A stretch of 64,000 bases of DNA from Pseudomonas sp. ZH-FAD (GCF_002803095.1 NZ_PGLR01000032.1:1-64000); one strand, 5' to 3'. Positions 33,712 through 43,976 are shown, counted from the first letter of the stretch. The notes: generated from the sequence alone by a model not told the origin. Made by a program: numbers and translations.

Positions 33712-36113
33712 GCTGCGATCTCCTCTTCCAGATTGATGCGCGCGCACAGGGTAGTGCCCTCGCCCGGCTGACTGTCAATCTGCAACTGGCCGCCGAGCAT
33801 GAGCATACGCTCCTGCATGCCGACCAGGCCGAAGGATTGCCCAGGCTTGCGCAGCGCCGGATCGAAGCCCTTGCCATCGTCGACCACCGACAGACACAGG
33901 CTGCCTCCCTCCTGCCACAGACGCACCTCGACGCTGTGAGCGCCAGCGTGGCGCATGACGTTGGTCAGCGCCTCCTGGAGAATGCGGAACATGCCAATGG
34001 CCTGGGCATCCGGCAGATGCGGCAGGTGCTCCGGCACTTCGACCAGGCAGGGAATCTGCGTGCGCTCCTCGAAGCGCCGCACCTGCCACTCGATGGCCGA
34101 GGCAATGCCGGCATCGAGAATTGGCGGACGTAGCGCCGTGGCCACGTCGCGCACCAGCTGGAACAACTGGGCGATCAGACGCTTCATGCTGACCAGGCGC
34201 TCGTCCAGCTCGGGCATCTGCCCGGCGCATACCAGCTCGCACATCGCCGTCTCCAGCTTGAGCACGGTCAGCACCTGACCCAGCTCGTCGTGCACTTCGC
34301 GGGCAATACGCGCCTTCTCTTCTTCACGCACGCTTTCCAGGTGTGCCGACAGTTCGCGCAGACGCGCCCGCGAATCGGCCAGCGCCAGCTCGGCCAGCTT
34401 GTTCTCGGTGATATCCCAGAGGATGCCGTCCCACGCCACTCGACCATTGCCTAACGACCTCGCGGTGGTACGAATGTCGGCCCACAGCACCTCCTGCTCG
34501 GCAGTGAGGATGCGCCCCTGCCAATACCAGTCGCTCTCGCCTTCCAGCGCCAGTGTCTGGCTGTTCAGATAGCTGCTCAGATCCTGCGGATGCACCAGGC
34601 TGCGGATGCCGCGCTCCTCACGCTGCAGCTCCTGCGCCGGCCAGCCGACCATGTCCTGGCTGGCCTCGCTGATGTAGGCAAAGTTGACCATCGCTCCCGG
34701 CCCGGCGCGCTCCAGGCGAAACACCAGACCAGGCACGTTGCCGGCAATGCCCTTGAAGCGCGCCTCGCTCTCCTCCAGCGCCGCACGCGCCCGACGGCGT
34801 TCGGTGACATCGCTGAGAAACACCACCAGGTACTCGGCCTGGCGATAGCGTAGAAAACTCAGCGATACGTCAGCCGGCATACGACTGCCATCGGCGCGCA
34901 GGCAGTCGACCTCGAAGCTGGGTGAACCCTCGTCCTGCTCGCGCACGCGCTTCCACAGGTTGAGCCAGCGGTCCATATGCAGGCCGGGCTCCAACTGACT
35001 CAATGGCTTGTCCACCAGCTCACCGGGGGCGTAGCCGAGCATGCGTTCGGCAGCGCGGTTGGCGTAGCGCAGGTGACTGTCCCAGTTGACCCAGAGAATG
35101 CCCACCGTGCTGTGGTCGATGGAGAACTGGCTCAGGCGCAGCGCCTCGGCGGCCTGCTGGTGACGATCCAGCTCGCCACGCGCGCCCAGCAGCCCTCGCT
35201 CGAGCAAACGCGTCTGCTGTCGTTGCCGATACAGCGCGGTTGCCCCCAGCATCAGCAGCAGGCCGAAAAATAGCGCGAGCGTCTTCCAGAAGCCGACGAA
35301 ATCGGTGGACTGCGGATAGCGCAAAGGCATCCAGGTTTCGCGCAACTCCTCCAGTTCGCGAGCCGGCAGCGCCTTCAGGGTCTGATCGACGATGCCGGAC
35401 AACAGTGCTTGATCGCGGCGCGTGGCCAGGCGCAGGAGCTGCGGCAAACCGATATCGCCAACGATGCTCAGGCTGGAGAAACGTGATTCGCGCAGCAGCA
35501 GGCTGAGGCTCGCCTCGTCCAGCACTGCATAACTGACCTCCTGATTCAGCACCAGCAACAGCGCCGAACGCTCCGAAGACGTCGCCCGCAGACGCAGGTT
35601 GGTATGAGTACGCTCCAGGTATTCGGCAGCCTGGCTCGGCGAGCGCAGGGCGACCATCTGCTCCAGCGGCAACTGGTCGAGGTCCACCGCACCATTGCCG
35701 CTGCGCTCGCCGACCACCAGATGCGGTACTCGCAGGTAAGGCATGGAGTAATGCCAGATGCGCAGGCCAGCCGGCGTCTGCTGCAGGCCTGGCGCCAGAT
35801 CCACCTCGCCCGCGCTGGCTGCCCGCTCCAGGGCCTCCAGATTCGGATACAGGCGCCAGTCAGGCGCGACGCCCATGCCTTCGAGCAGACGCTGCATCAG
35901 TTCGACATTGGCGCCCGTCAGCTGCCGGTTCTGGCCACGCAGAACCCAAGGTGCCTGCTGGATCAGCCCCACGCGCAGCACGGGATGCTCCTTGAGCCAG
36001 GCGCGCTGCTCGGCATCGAAAGCCGGGCGTAATGGCATGCGCGCGCTCTCGGCCCAAGCGGTGGAAACAGCCAGCATCAGCAGGAGGGCGAGGGAACGAA
36101 GAAGGCAATTCAT
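33708..36113 (-). CDS. agtS: Hybrid-input sensor histidine kinase AgtS
   Basis: 801 residues: signal peptide (1-22), a periplasmic SBP_bac_3 ligand-binding domain (about 42-265), one membrane helix (about 275-295), two PAS domains (about 325-440 and 450-575), a HisKA_3 dimerisation region with the phospho-His H608 in REVHDELGQ, and a C-terminal ATPase domain. The direct substrate-binding domain suggests that it reads the transported amino acid in the periplasm. It is cotranscribed with agtR. Confidence 0.93.
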   Translation of the reverse strand: MNCLLRSLALLLMLAVSTAWAESARMPLRPAFDAEQRAWLKEHPVLRVGLIQQAPWVLRGQNRQLTGANVELMQRLLEGMGVAPDWRLYPNLEALERAASAGEVDLAPGLQQTPAGLRIWHYSMPYLRVPHLVVGERSGNGAVDLDQLPLEQMVALRSPSQAAEYLERTHTNLRLRATSSERSALLLVLNQEVSYAVLDEASLSLLLRESRFSSLSIVGDIGLPQLLRLATRRDQALLSGIVDQTLKALPARELEELRETWMPLRYPQSTDFVGFWKTLALFFGLLLMLGATALYRQRQQTRLLERGLLGARGELDRHQQAAEALRLSQFSIDHSTVGILWVNWDSHLRYANRAAERMLGYAPGELVDKPLSQLEPGLHMDRWLNLWKRVREQDEGSPSFEVDCLRADGSRMPADVSLSFLRYRQAEYLVVFLSDVTERRRARAALEESEARFKGIAGNVPGLVFRLERAGPGAMVNFAYISEASQDMVGWPAQELQREERGIRSLVHPQDLSSYLNSQTLALEGESDWYWQGRILTAEQEVLWADIRTTARSLGNGRVAWDGILWDITENKLAELALADSRARLRELSAHLESVREEEKARIAREVHDELGQVLTVLKLETAMCELVCAGQMPELDERLVSMKRLIAQLFQLVRDVATALRPPILDAGIASAIEWQVRRFEERTQIPCLVEVPEHLPHLPDAQAIGMFRILQEALTNVMRHAGAHSVEVRLWQEGGSLCLSVVDDGKGFDPALRKPGQSFGLVGMQERMLMLGGQLQIDSQPGEGTTLCARINLEEEIAA

Positions 36114-36226
36114 GCACGGCGAATCCGGTGACGCGATCCCCTACCTTACTCCAGTCTTGCGCCAATCGCCTGACAAAAGCGGAGCCCGGCATTAGGCTCT
36201 GTAGCAGACGATCAGGAGCCTCATCG

Positions 36227-37216
36227 ATGCGCCTTCATTCACTAGCACTGCTCGGTTTCTGCCTGCTCTCCTGTCCCGCGGCCTGGGCCGAGGAGCCGGC
36301 CGAGGATGCACCGGCTGATAGCGCCGACGCCCCTGCGGCGAGCGAACGTCCGCTGTTGCCCGAACGCAGCATCAGCGACGCGCAGACGCTGGAGCAACGT
36401 CTGGACAAACGTGAGCAGCAGATGCTGCAGGCCGGCGCCGAAAGTTTTCTCGCCCTGTGGCTGCCTGCCAACGTCGGCGAGCCCAGTGGTGCGGTGATTC
36501 TGCTGCCCGGTGATGTGGAAAACGCCGACGGCGCCGCCGCGATCGGCCCGCTGCGGCGCAAGCTGCCCGACGCCGGCTGGCACAGTCTGAGCCTGACGCT
36601 GCCGGACCCGGACGGTGACCCGCTGCCACTGCGCACTGCCACCACTGCAACAGCGGCACCGCAAAGCGATGCCCCCACTACCGAGAGCACTCCTGCCGTC
36701 GAAAGCCCGCCCGACGCGACCATAGACGAGGCTACACAACCAGCCGACAGCGGCGCGATCAGCCCGGATCAACGGCGTCAGGCGCATGTCGAGCGGGTGA
36801 TGGCCCGCATCGATGCCGCCATCGCCTTCGCCAACCAGCAGCAGGCCAGGGAAATCGTCCTCCTCGGTCATGGCAGTGGCGCCTACTGGGCTGCGCGCTA
36901 CCTGAGCGAGCGCCAGCCGGACAACGTGCAGAATCTGCTGATGGTGGCAGCCGAACTACCTGCCGGCTTTGCGCCGCCACTGGATGAGATGGTCGCGCAG
37001 CTGGCCGTGGCCACCGGCGACTTCTTCTACAAGGATCAAGCCACCGAGCGCATGGCTGCGTTGAAACGCCTGCAGGCGAGCAAGCGAGCCAAGCTGCCCA
37101 CTTACATACAGGTATCGATGAAAGCCCTGCCGGGTAACCTGGATGTTCAGCAAGAGCAGCTTTACCGCCGTCTACGTGGCTGGTTGACGCAGCATATTCG
37201 CACCGCAGGCAGCTAG
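36227..37216 (+). CDS. DUF3530 family exported protein (alpha/beta hydrolase-like)
   Basis: 329 residues with a signal peptide (about 1-21), an Ala/Pro-rich stretch and a domain that contains a GHGSG nucleophile-elbow-like motif (about 222-226). The low-complexity Thr/Ala/Pro/Asp region (about 135-180) is probably a linker. DUF3530 proteins are of unknown function. ATG at 36227 has AGGAG 8 nt upstream; the earlier part of the frame overlaps agtS and is not translated. It is divergent from agtS across 113 bp. Confidence 0.88.
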   Translation: MRLHSLALLGFCLLSCPAAWAEEPAEDAPADSADAPAASERPLLPERSISDAQTLEQRLDKREQQMLQAGAESFLALWLPANVGEPSGAVILLPGDVENADGAAAIGPLRRKLPDAGWHSLSLTLPDPDGDPLPLRTATTATAAPQSDAPTTESTPAVESPPDATIDEATQPADSGAISPDQRRQAHVERVMARIDAAIAFANQQQAREIVLLGHGSGAYWAARYLSERQPDNVQNLLMVAAELPAGFAPPLDEMVAQLAVATGDFFYKDQATERMAALKRLQASKRAKLPTYIQVSMKALPGNLDVQQEQLYRRLRGWLTQHIRTAGS

Positions 37217-37240
37217 CAGTCCGTTGAAAACTACCTGCTA
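37217..37240. repeat. Terminal stub of the 140-bp palindromic element
   Basis: CAGTCCGTTGAAAACTACCTG matches the left end of copy A (CAGGCCGTTGAAAAACTACCTG) with two differences, and it follows a stop codon TAG just as copy A does. The rest of the element is missing; the stop of the next gene begins at its end. Confidence 0.6.
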
Positions 37241-37999
37241 GCGAATGCCTCGGCGCTGGCGAATCAGCGCATAGGCCTGATGCAGTTGGCGCGTGGTGTC
37301 GGTGGCTTCACGAATGCGCTCAGGCGAGGCGCCGGAGCCGGCCAGTTTGTCCGGGTGATGGCGGCTGAGCAGACGCCGGTAGGCGCGCTTGATCTGCTCA
37401 GGCTCGCTGCCTTCATTGACGCCCAACAGGCGCAGCGCCTCCTGGTAACTGCCGCCGGCCGGTGCCGGTTGCTGACTGCGACGCGGCGCGTATTCCTCGC
37501 CCAGGCTATCGAGCCGGGTGCTGTCCCAGCCGAGCCACTTGCCCCAGAGCAGAATCAGCTCATGCTCACTGGCCGATACTCGTCCATCGACCCAGGCCAT
37601 GCGCCAGCAGGCTCGAAGCATGGCATCGGCGCGCTCACGCTGACGCTGCAGCGGTGCACGCAGGTTGTCACGCCCGGTCTTGCCACGGGCGAAGGCCTCG
37701 ATGGCGCGTCGCTGAGCCGCAGCGTCCAACCCCAGCCTTTGCATCTCCGAGCGAGCCTGCTGGATATGGCTCTGCACCACCCGGCCGTCGCTCTTGGCCA
37801 GACGCCCCAGCATCAGAAACAGCAGGTCGTCATCCGACGGCGCCGCACGACCGCCCAGACGCTCGCGCAGATTATCCCAGCCATGCAGGCGCAGACGACG
37901 GTCCAGCACCTGCCCGAGCAGACCGCCCAGCAGAGCACCAGGGATGCTGGCCAGGGCGAGCCCGGCCGCTGCCCCGAGCATGGTGGCCGGCCACAACAC
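37238..37999 (-). CDS. TerB/DnaJ-domain membrane co-chaperone (DjlA-like)
   Basis: 253-residue protein with an N-terminal membrane helix (about 7-30), a TerB-like central domain (about 55-160) and a C-terminal J domain with the HPD motif (SRHHPDK), which stimulates DnaK. This order is that of DjlA, which controls membrane-associated stress responses. The GTG start at 37999 has GGAGG 8 nt upstream. It directly follows the murU stop (38000-38002). Confidence 0.9.
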   Translation of the reverse strand: MLWPATMLGAAAGLALASIPGALLGGLLGQVLDRRLRLHGWDNLRERLGGRAAPSDDDLLFLMLGRLAKSDGRVVQSHIQQARSEMQRLGLDAAAQRRAIEAFARGKTGRDNLRAPLQRQRERADAMLRACWRMAWVDGRVSASEHELILLWGKWLGWDSTRLDSLGEEYAPRRSQQPAPAGGSYQEALRLLGVNEGSEPEQIKRAYRRLLSRHHPDKLAGSGASPERIREATDTTRQLHQAYALIRQRRGIR

Positions 38000-38671
38000 C
38001 TAACGTGCCTCCTGCAGCAAGCGCTCGACTTCGGCCAGGCGCTCGTGCGTACCGACGTCGACCCAGCAGCCGCCATAGTGCTCGCCACTGACCTGCCCGG
38101 CCGTCATCGCCTCACGCAGCAGCGGCGCCAGCTTGAAGGCACCGGGCTGAGAAGAGCCGAACAGACGCGGGTGCAGCACGGCGATACCGCTGTAGGTCAG
38201 CCGCTCGCCTGTCGCCTCACCGTCACGAACCTGACCCGCAGCCAGAACGAAATCGCCCTGCGGGTGATGCGCCGGGTTATCCACCAGCACCAGGTGCGCC
38301 AGACCGGCGAGCGGCTCACGCAACGCGGCGAAGGCGTAGTCGGTGAAGACATCGCCATTGACCACCAGAAATGGCTCTGCACCCAACAGCGGCAGCGCCT
38401 TGAAGATGCCGCCCCCCGTTTCCAGCGGCTCACCTTCGGGGGAATAGACGATACGCACACCGAAGCGCGAGCCATCGCCGAGGTAGTCCTCGATCTGCTG
38501 GCCTAGCCAGGCGTGGTTGATCACCAGCTCGGTGAAGCCAGCAGCGGCCAGGGCGCGGATGTGGTACTCGATCAACGGCACGCCCGCCACCTGCACCAGC
38601 GGTTTGGGCGTATGCAGCGTCAAAGGACGCATGCGCTCGCCCTTGCCCGCCGCGAGGATCATCGCCTTCAT
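38000..38671 (-). CDS. murU: N-acetylmuramate alpha-1-phosphate uridylyltransferase
   Basis: Makes UDP-MurNAc from MurNAc-1-phosphate in the recycling bypass of MurA, which underlies intrinsic fosfomycin tolerance in pseudomonads. The 223-residue nucleotidyltransferase starts with AAGKGERMRPLT and has the NGDVF metal motif. It overlaps amgK by ATGA, so the kinase and transferase are coupled. Confidence 0.94.
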   Translation of the reverse strand: MKAMILAAGKGERMRPLTLHTPKPLVQVAGVPLIEYHIRALAAAGFTELVINHAWLGQQIEDYLGDGSRFGVRIVYSPEGEPLETGGGIFKALPLLGAEPFLVVNGDVFTDYAFAALREPLAGLAHLVLVDNPAHHPQGDFVLAAGQVRDGEATGERLTYSGIAVLHPRLFGSSQPGAFKLAPLLREAMTAGQVSGEHYGGCWVDVGTHERLAEVERLLQEAR

Positions 38672-39693
38672 GCACGTGCCCCTTCATCTTTCGCCAGGCA
38701 GGCGAACAGCTCACCCAACTCGGCGAGCTCCGGCCGACGCGTCAACACAGCCTCTATATAAGAGAAGAAACGTGGCACATCGCCAAGGTACTTGGGCTTG
38801 CCATCGCGGTGGCAGATGCGCGCGAAGATGCCGATGACCTTGAGGTGGCGCTGCACGCCCATCAGGTCGCTGGCACGCAGAAAGTCCTCGAACGATGCCT
38901 GTAGCGGAATGCCCGCCGCCTTGGCACGCTCCCAGTAGCCGTGCAGCCAGCCCCGCACGCGCGCCTCGGGCCAGCTGAGGAAGGCATCCTTGAACAGGCA
39001 GGTGATGTCGTAGGTGACCGGGCCGTTGACGGCATCCTGAAAGTCCAGAACACCGGGGTTGGGCGAGCTCTGCATCAGGTTGCGCGGCATGAAGTCGCGG
39101 TGCACCACCACCTTGGGCTGCGCCAGGGCGCTGTCGATCAACAGGCGGCTGATACGCTGCCAGGCGGCCTCCTGCTCGGGTGTAAAGGTAAGCCCCAGGT
39201 GGCGTTGTACGTACCACTCGGGAAACAGCTGCAACTCACGACGCAGCAACGCCTCATCGTAATGCGGCAGATGGCTGTCGAGGGGCAAGCGCTGCTGCAG
39301 CAGCAAGGCCTCAATGGCATCGTCGAACAACTCGTCGGCATTATGTTCGTTTATCACGTCCAGATAGGTCTGACGGCCCAGGTCATCGAGAATCAGGAAG
39401 CCCTGCTCGAGATCGGCAGCCAGCACCTGCGGCACATGCACACCGGCGCTGGACAGCAAGGCGGCGATACGCACGAAGGGCTCGCAGTTTTCCTGAGGTG
39501 GCGGCGCATCCATCAGGATCAGGCTGCGCTCACCGGCCTGCCAACGAAAATAGCGGCGAAAGCTGGCGTCGCTGCTGGCGGGAGTGAGCTCGGCCTCAGG
39601 CACCACTCCCCATTCGCGTGCTGCGAAGAGAGGGGGCAGTTGCTCGGCGAGCCAGGTTTGCAGCTGTTGCAGACGTACATCGTGTTCAGACAT
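38668..39693 (-). CDS. amgK: N-acetylmuramate/N-acetylglucosamine kinase
   Basis: Anomeric sugar kinase of the aminoglycoside-phosphotransferase fold that forms MurNAc-1-phosphate for MurU. The 341 residues include the HRDFMPRNLM catalytic loop and the LDFQDA metal motif. The ATG at 39693 follows GGAGA. It is divergent from lptD, the usual arrangement in pseudomonads. Confidence 0.94.
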   Translation of the reverse strand: MSEHDVRLQQLQTWLAEQLPPLFAAREWGVVPEAELTPASSDASFRRYFRWQAGERSLILMDAPPPQENCEPFVRIAALLSSAGVHVPQVLAADLEQGFLILDDLGRQTYLDVINEHNADELFDDAIEALLLQQRLPLDSHLPHYDEALLRRELQLFPEWYVQRHLGLTFTPEQEAAWQRISRLLIDSALAQPKVVVHRDFMPRNLMQSSPNPGVLDFQDAVNGPVTYDITCLFKDAFLSWPEARVRGWLHGYWERAKAAGIPLQASFEDFLRASDLMGVQRHLKVIGIFARICHRDGKPKYLGDVPRFFSYIEAVLTRRPELAELGELFACLAKDEGARA

Positions 39694-39817
39694 CAAGGGG
39701 TCTCCGACGGCGCTAGCCGTTGCGCGGGTCATGCTTTATTATCCAGCATCTTTTTCAGCCCATCGAGAGGCGTGCGGCCCCTGGGCCGATAGCGCGCAGG
39801 AAGCCCGGACTAACAAG

Positions 39818-42607
39818 ATGGCAGTAAAATACCCCGCGTTCCGCAAGAAATTCCCGCTGCTGGTCACCGGCAGCCTCCTGGCCTTACAGCCCGCGTTCAG
39901 CCTACAGTCCTTTGCCGCCGAGCAATACGATTGCCAGGCGTCGCCCACGGGCGGCTGGGCCTGCGCGCCGAAATCAGCGGCCAGCGCCCTGCCTCCGCGC
40001 CCGGTGCACAGCCGTGATGCTGTCAGCACCGGTGGTGCCACCAGCCAGGCAGTAGCCAAGCAGGAGGCTGCGCCGGTGCTGGTCACCGAGAGCAAGGGCC
40101 GCGCCCTCGCCTCGCGCAGCCCCGATTACAGTCACTTGGACTGGGTCCCGCGCGATAAGTTGACTGCCGCGCAACTGGCCGAGGCCGGTCCTTACTGTGC
40201 AGGCGCCTACGTCGAGCCGCTGCGCCCGGGCATGGATGACACCACGCCGCTGGACGAGTCGCCGATGTACGTTTCCGCCAAGGCCTCGCGCTTCGAACAG
40301 GAAAAGCAGATCGCCACCCTCGCCGGTGACGTCGTCCTGCGCCAGTCCGGTATGCAAGTCGAGGCCGACGAGGCCAGCCTGCACCAGACGGAAAACCGTG
40401 GCGAGCTGGTCGGCAACGTACGCCTGCGCGACAAGGGCATGCTGGTGGTCGGCGACCGCGCCGAACTGCAACTGGATAACGGCGAAGCCCGTATCGACAA
40501 CGCCGAATACGTGATGCACCAGGCTCACGTGCGCGGCAGCGCGCTCTACGCCAAGCGCGAAGAGACCGCGATCATCCGCCTCAAGGATGGTACCTATACC
40601 CGTTGCGAACCGGGCGACAATGCCTGGCACCTGAAAGGCAACAACGTCACCCTGAACCCGGCGACCGGCTTCGGCACCGCAACCAACGTGACGCTGCGGG
40701 TCAAGGACATTCCGGTGTTCTACACCCCGTACATCTACTTCCCGATCGATGACCGTCGCCAGTCCGGCTTCCTGCCGCCGAGCATCGGCACGTCGAGCAG
40801 CAACGGCTTCTCGCTGCAAACGCCGTACTACTTCAACCTGGCGCCGAACTACGACGCCACGCTGTACCCGACCTACATGGCCAAACGCGGCCTGCTGATG
40901 GAAGGTGAGTTCCGCTACCTGACCGAGAGCAGCGAAGGTCAGATCGGCGCGGCCTACCTCGACGACAGCGAAGACGAGCGCAAACTGCAGTCCGAGTACG
41001 AAGATCAGCGCTGGATGTACAGCTGGCAGCACAAGCAGGGGCTGAACTCGCGCCTGCTCGCCGAAGTCGACTACACCGACATCAGCGACCCGTACTACTT
41101 CCAGGATCTCGATACCGATCTGGGCATCGACAAGCAAACCTACGTCGACCAGCGCGGCACGCTGACCTATCGCGGTGACAGCTATACCGCACGTCTGAAC
41201 GTGCATGCATACGAACTGGCCAACATCACCGATGTGACGCCGTATGACCGTCTGCCGCAGATCACGCTGGACGGCAAGCTGCCGTTCAATCCGGGTGGTC
41301 TGGACTTCACCTACGGCACCGAGTACGTACGCTTCGATCGCAACCTGCGCTCGGGCTTCTTCGTCGATAAGGATGGCGTCACCGGTCGCCCGCAAGACCT
41401 CTGGTACGACGAACGTCTGACCGGCCTATCAAGGGCCGATGGTGAGCGGCTGCACGTCGAACCAGGCGTTAGCCTGCCGCTGAACTGGAGCTGGGGCTTC
41501 GTCAAACCTCAGGTCAAGTACCTGCAGACCAACTACGACATCAGCCTGGATCAGCAAGGCAAAGACACGTTGCTGGCTGAGCAGAATTACAAGGGCACAC
41601 AGAGCCGTGGCGTTGGCCTGTTCAGCGTCGACAGCGGCCTGTACTTCGACCGCAACACCCAGCTGTTTGGCAAAGACGCCCGTCAGACCCTGGAACCGCG
41701 CGCGTTTTACCTCTATGTGCCGGAAGAAGACCAGACCGACATCCCGGTATTCGACACGGGCGAGCCGACGTTCAGCTACGCCTCGCTGTGGCGTGAGAAC
41801 CGCTTCAGCGGCAAGGATCGCATCGGTGACGAGAACAAGCTGTCGCTGGGCGTGACCAGCCGCTGGATCGAGTCGAACGGTTTCGAGCGTCAGCGTTTCA
41901 GCATCGGCCAGGCCTTCTACTTCGAAGACCGCAAGGTGCAGCTGCCGGGCATCGACTACCGTGCCCGCCAGGAAGCCACCGCCGACGTCTCGCCTTATGC
42001 GCTGGAGTACCTGTATCGCGTCAATCGCGACTGGCGCTTCTCTTCGACCTTCAACTGGGATCCGGACCAGCACGCCACCCGCTCGGGCAGCGCAATGTTC
42101 CATTACCAGCCGGAAGCCAACCCGAACAAGATCGTCAACTTCGGTTATCGCTATCGTAACGACACCGTGCGTTATGACCGTGACAGTGGTACCTGGACGA
42201 CCAACCCGGACTACGGCAACGAGACCCTTGCCGACGGCTCGCCGAACCCCAACTACATCAAGAACTACTACAAGATCGACCAGCATGACTTCTCCGTCAT
42301 CTGGCCGCTGGCTCCGCAGTGGAGCCTGATCTCACGCTGGCAGTACGACTATGGCCGCAACCGTACCCTCGAAGCCTTCGGTGGTTTCGAATACGACAGC
42401 TGCTGCTGGAAGCTGCGCCTGATCAACCGCTACTGGATCGATTACGACGAAGTCAGCCTCGACCCATCGCGCAACGACGAGCCGGACCGCGGCATCTTCC
42501 TGCAGATCGTCCTCAAGGGCCTCGGCGGCGTTGTTGGCAACAAGGTGGAAACTTTCCTCGACCAAGGCATTCAAGGTTACCGTGAACGTGAAGACCAAGC
42601 TTTCTGA
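39818..42607 (+). CDS. lptD: LPS-assembly outer-membrane protein LptD
   Basis: Beta-barrel that inserts lipopolysaccharide into the outer leaflet together with LptE. The 929 residues have a signal peptide (about 1-34), two N-terminal cysteines (in YDCQ and WACAP), a periplasmic jellyroll (about 145-265) and a large barrel. The conserved CC pair is C862-C863, and disulfides to the N-terminal cysteines switch on activity. The ATG at 39818 follows AGGA but at a long spacing. surA overlaps its end by 20 bp. Confidence 0.96.
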   Translation: MAVKYPAFRKKFPLLVTGSLLALQPAFSLQSFAAEQYDCQASPTGGWACAPKSAASALPPRPVHSRDAVSTGGATSQAVAKQEAAPVLVTESKGRALASRSPDYSHLDWVPRDKLTAAQLAEAGPYCAGAYVEPLRPGMDDTTPLDESPMYVSAKASRFEQEKQIATLAGDVVLRQSGMQVEADEASLHQTENRGELVGNVRLRDKGMLVVGDRAELQLDNGEARIDNAEYVMHQAHVRGSALYAKREETAIIRLKDGTYTRCEPGDNAWHLKGNNVTLNPATGFGTATNVTLRVKDIPVFYTPYIYFPIDDRRQSGFLPPSIGTSSSNGFSLQTPYYFNLAPNYDATLYPTYMAKRGLLMEGEFRYLTESSEGQIGAAYLDDSEDERKLQSEYEDQRWMYSWQHKQGLNSRLLAEVDYTDISDPYYFQDLDTDLGIDKQTYVDQRGTLTYRGDSYTARLNVHAYELANITDVTPYDRLPQITLDGKLPFNPGGLDFTYGTEYVRFDRNLRSGFFVDKDGVTGRPQDLWYDERLTGLSRADGERLHVEPGVSLPLNWSWGFVKPQVKYLQTNYDISLDQQGKDTLLAEQNYKGTQSRGVGLFSVDSGLYFDRNTQLFGKDARQTLEPRAFYLYVPEEDQTDIPVFDTGEPTFSYASLWRENRFSGKDRIGDENKLSLGVTSRWIESNGFERQRFSIGQAFYFEDRKVQLPGIDYRARQEATADVSPYALEYLYRVNRDWRFSSTFNWDPDQHATRSGSAMFHYQPEANPNKIVNFGYRYRNDTVRYDRDSGTWTTNPDYGNETLADGSPNPNYIKNYYKIDQHDFSVIWPLAPQWSLISRWQYDYGRNRTLEAFGGFEYDSCCWKLRLINRYWIDYDEVSLDPSRNDEPDRGIFLQIVLKGLGGVVGNKVETFLDQGIQGYREREDQAF

Positions 42608-43880
42608 TCGCCTGCGCCCCCTGCTATTGGGCGCAGCACTGCTGGCAGCAACGGCTCAGGCCCAGGTTCGCCCATTGGATCGCGTCGTGGCCATCGTCGA
42701 CAACGACGTGGTCATGCAGAGCCAACTCGACGCTCGCCTGCGTGAAGTGCAACAGACCATCGACAAGCGCGGTGGCGCCCTGCCTCCGGAGAACGTACTC
42801 AGCCAGCAGGTGCTCGAACGCCTGATCATCGAGAACATCCAGCTGCAGATCGGCGACCGCTCCGGCATTCGTATCACCGACGAAGAACTGAACCAGGCCA
42901 TGGGCACCATCGCCCAGCGTAACGGCATGAGCCTGGAACAGTTCCGCGAAGCGCTGGCTCGTGATGGCCTGTCCTACGCCGATGCCCGTGATCAGGTGCG
43001 TCGCGAGATGATCATCAGCCGTGTGCGTCAGCGCCGCGTCGCCGAACGCATCCAGGTCACCGACCAGGAAGTGCAGAACTTCCTCGCCTCCGACCTGGGC
43101 AAGATGCAGTTGTCGGAAGAGTTCCGTCTGGCCAACATCCTGATTCCGGTTTCCGAGGGTGCGTCCTCCAGCGAAATCCAGGCCGCCGAGCGGCAGGCGC
43201 AGGAGGTCTATCAGCAGCTACAGCAAGGCGCAGACTTCGCCCAACTGGCGATTTCCCGTTCGGCCAGTGAAACCGCGCTGGAAGGCGGCGAGATGGGCTG
43301 GCGTAAAGCCGGTCAGTTGCCGCCGCCGTTCGACAACATGATCAGCCAGCTGAACCCGGGCGAAGTCACCGAGCCGGTGCGTACACCGGGCGGCTTCATC
43401 ATCCTCAAGCTGATCGAGAAGCGTGGCGGCGATACTCAGGTGCGTGACGAAGTACATGTTCGCCACATCCTGATCAAACCTAGCGAGATTCGCAGCGAAG
43501 AAGAAACCCGTCGCCTGGTCGAGCGCCTGTATCAGCGCATCGTCGATGGCGAGGACTTCGCCGAACTGGCGAAGAGCTTCTCCGAAGATCCGGGCTCTGC
43601 ACTCAATGGTGGCGACCTGAACTGGATCGACCCCAATGCACTGGTGCCCGAGTTCCGTGAAGTGATGAACAACACTGCCAGCGGCGAACTGTCCAAGCCG
43701 TTCAAGAGTCCTTACGGCTGGCACGTGCTGCAGGTTATGGGCCGCCGCGCCACTGACAGCAGCGCGCAGTTCCGCGAACAACAGGCCGCAAACCTGCTGC
43801 GTAACCGCAAGTACGACGAAGAGCTGCAGGCCTGGCTGCGCCAGATCCGCGACGAAGCCTACGTCGAGACCAAGCTGTAA
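42588..43880 (+). CDS. surA: Periplasmic chaperone/peptidyl-prolyl isomerase SurA
   Basis: Chaperone for outer-membrane proteins such as LptD. The 430 residues have a signal peptide (cut after AQA), an N-terminal chaperone module, and two parvulin domains (about 170-275 and 285-385, each with EFRLANILI/EVHVRHILI starts). I start at the GTG at 42588 by comparison with the P. aeruginosa protein; a GTG two codons upstream has better spacing to AAGG. Confidence 0.95.
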   Translation: MKTKLSDRLRPLLLGAALLAATAQAQVRPLDRVVAIVDNDVVMQSQLDARLREVQQTIDKRGGALPPENVLSQQVLERLIIENIQLQIGDRSGIRITDEELNQAMGTIAQRNGMSLEQFREALARDGLSYADARDQVRREMIISRVRQRRVAERIQVTDQEVQNFLASDLGKMQLSEEFRLANILIPVSEGASSSEIQAAERQAQEVYQQLQQGADFAQLAISRSASETALEGGEMGWRKAGQLPPPFDNMISQLNPGEVTEPVRTPGGFIILKLIEKRGGDTQVRDEVHVRHILIKPSEIRSEEETRRLVERLYQRIVDGEDFAELAKSFSEDPGSALNGGDLNWIDPNALVPEFREVMNNTASGELSKPFKSPYGWHVLQVMGRRATDSSAQFREQQAANLLRNRKYDEELQAWLRQIRDEAYVETKL

Positions 43881-43896
43881 TAGCGGTATCGCTCCA

Positions 43897-43923
43897 AAAG
43901 CCCGGCCAAGTGCCGGGCTTTTT
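43897..43923 (+). terminator. Terminator between surA and pdxA
   Basis: Perfect 10-bp stem AAAGCCCGGC/GCCGGGCTTT with a 5-nt loop and a T-run. It separates the lptD-surA and pdxA transcripts. Confidence 0.9.
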
Positions 43924-43976
43924 CGTTATTGGCCCGGCAGCGTAAACTGACGCCCCAGCCCGTACAGAGAGCGACC

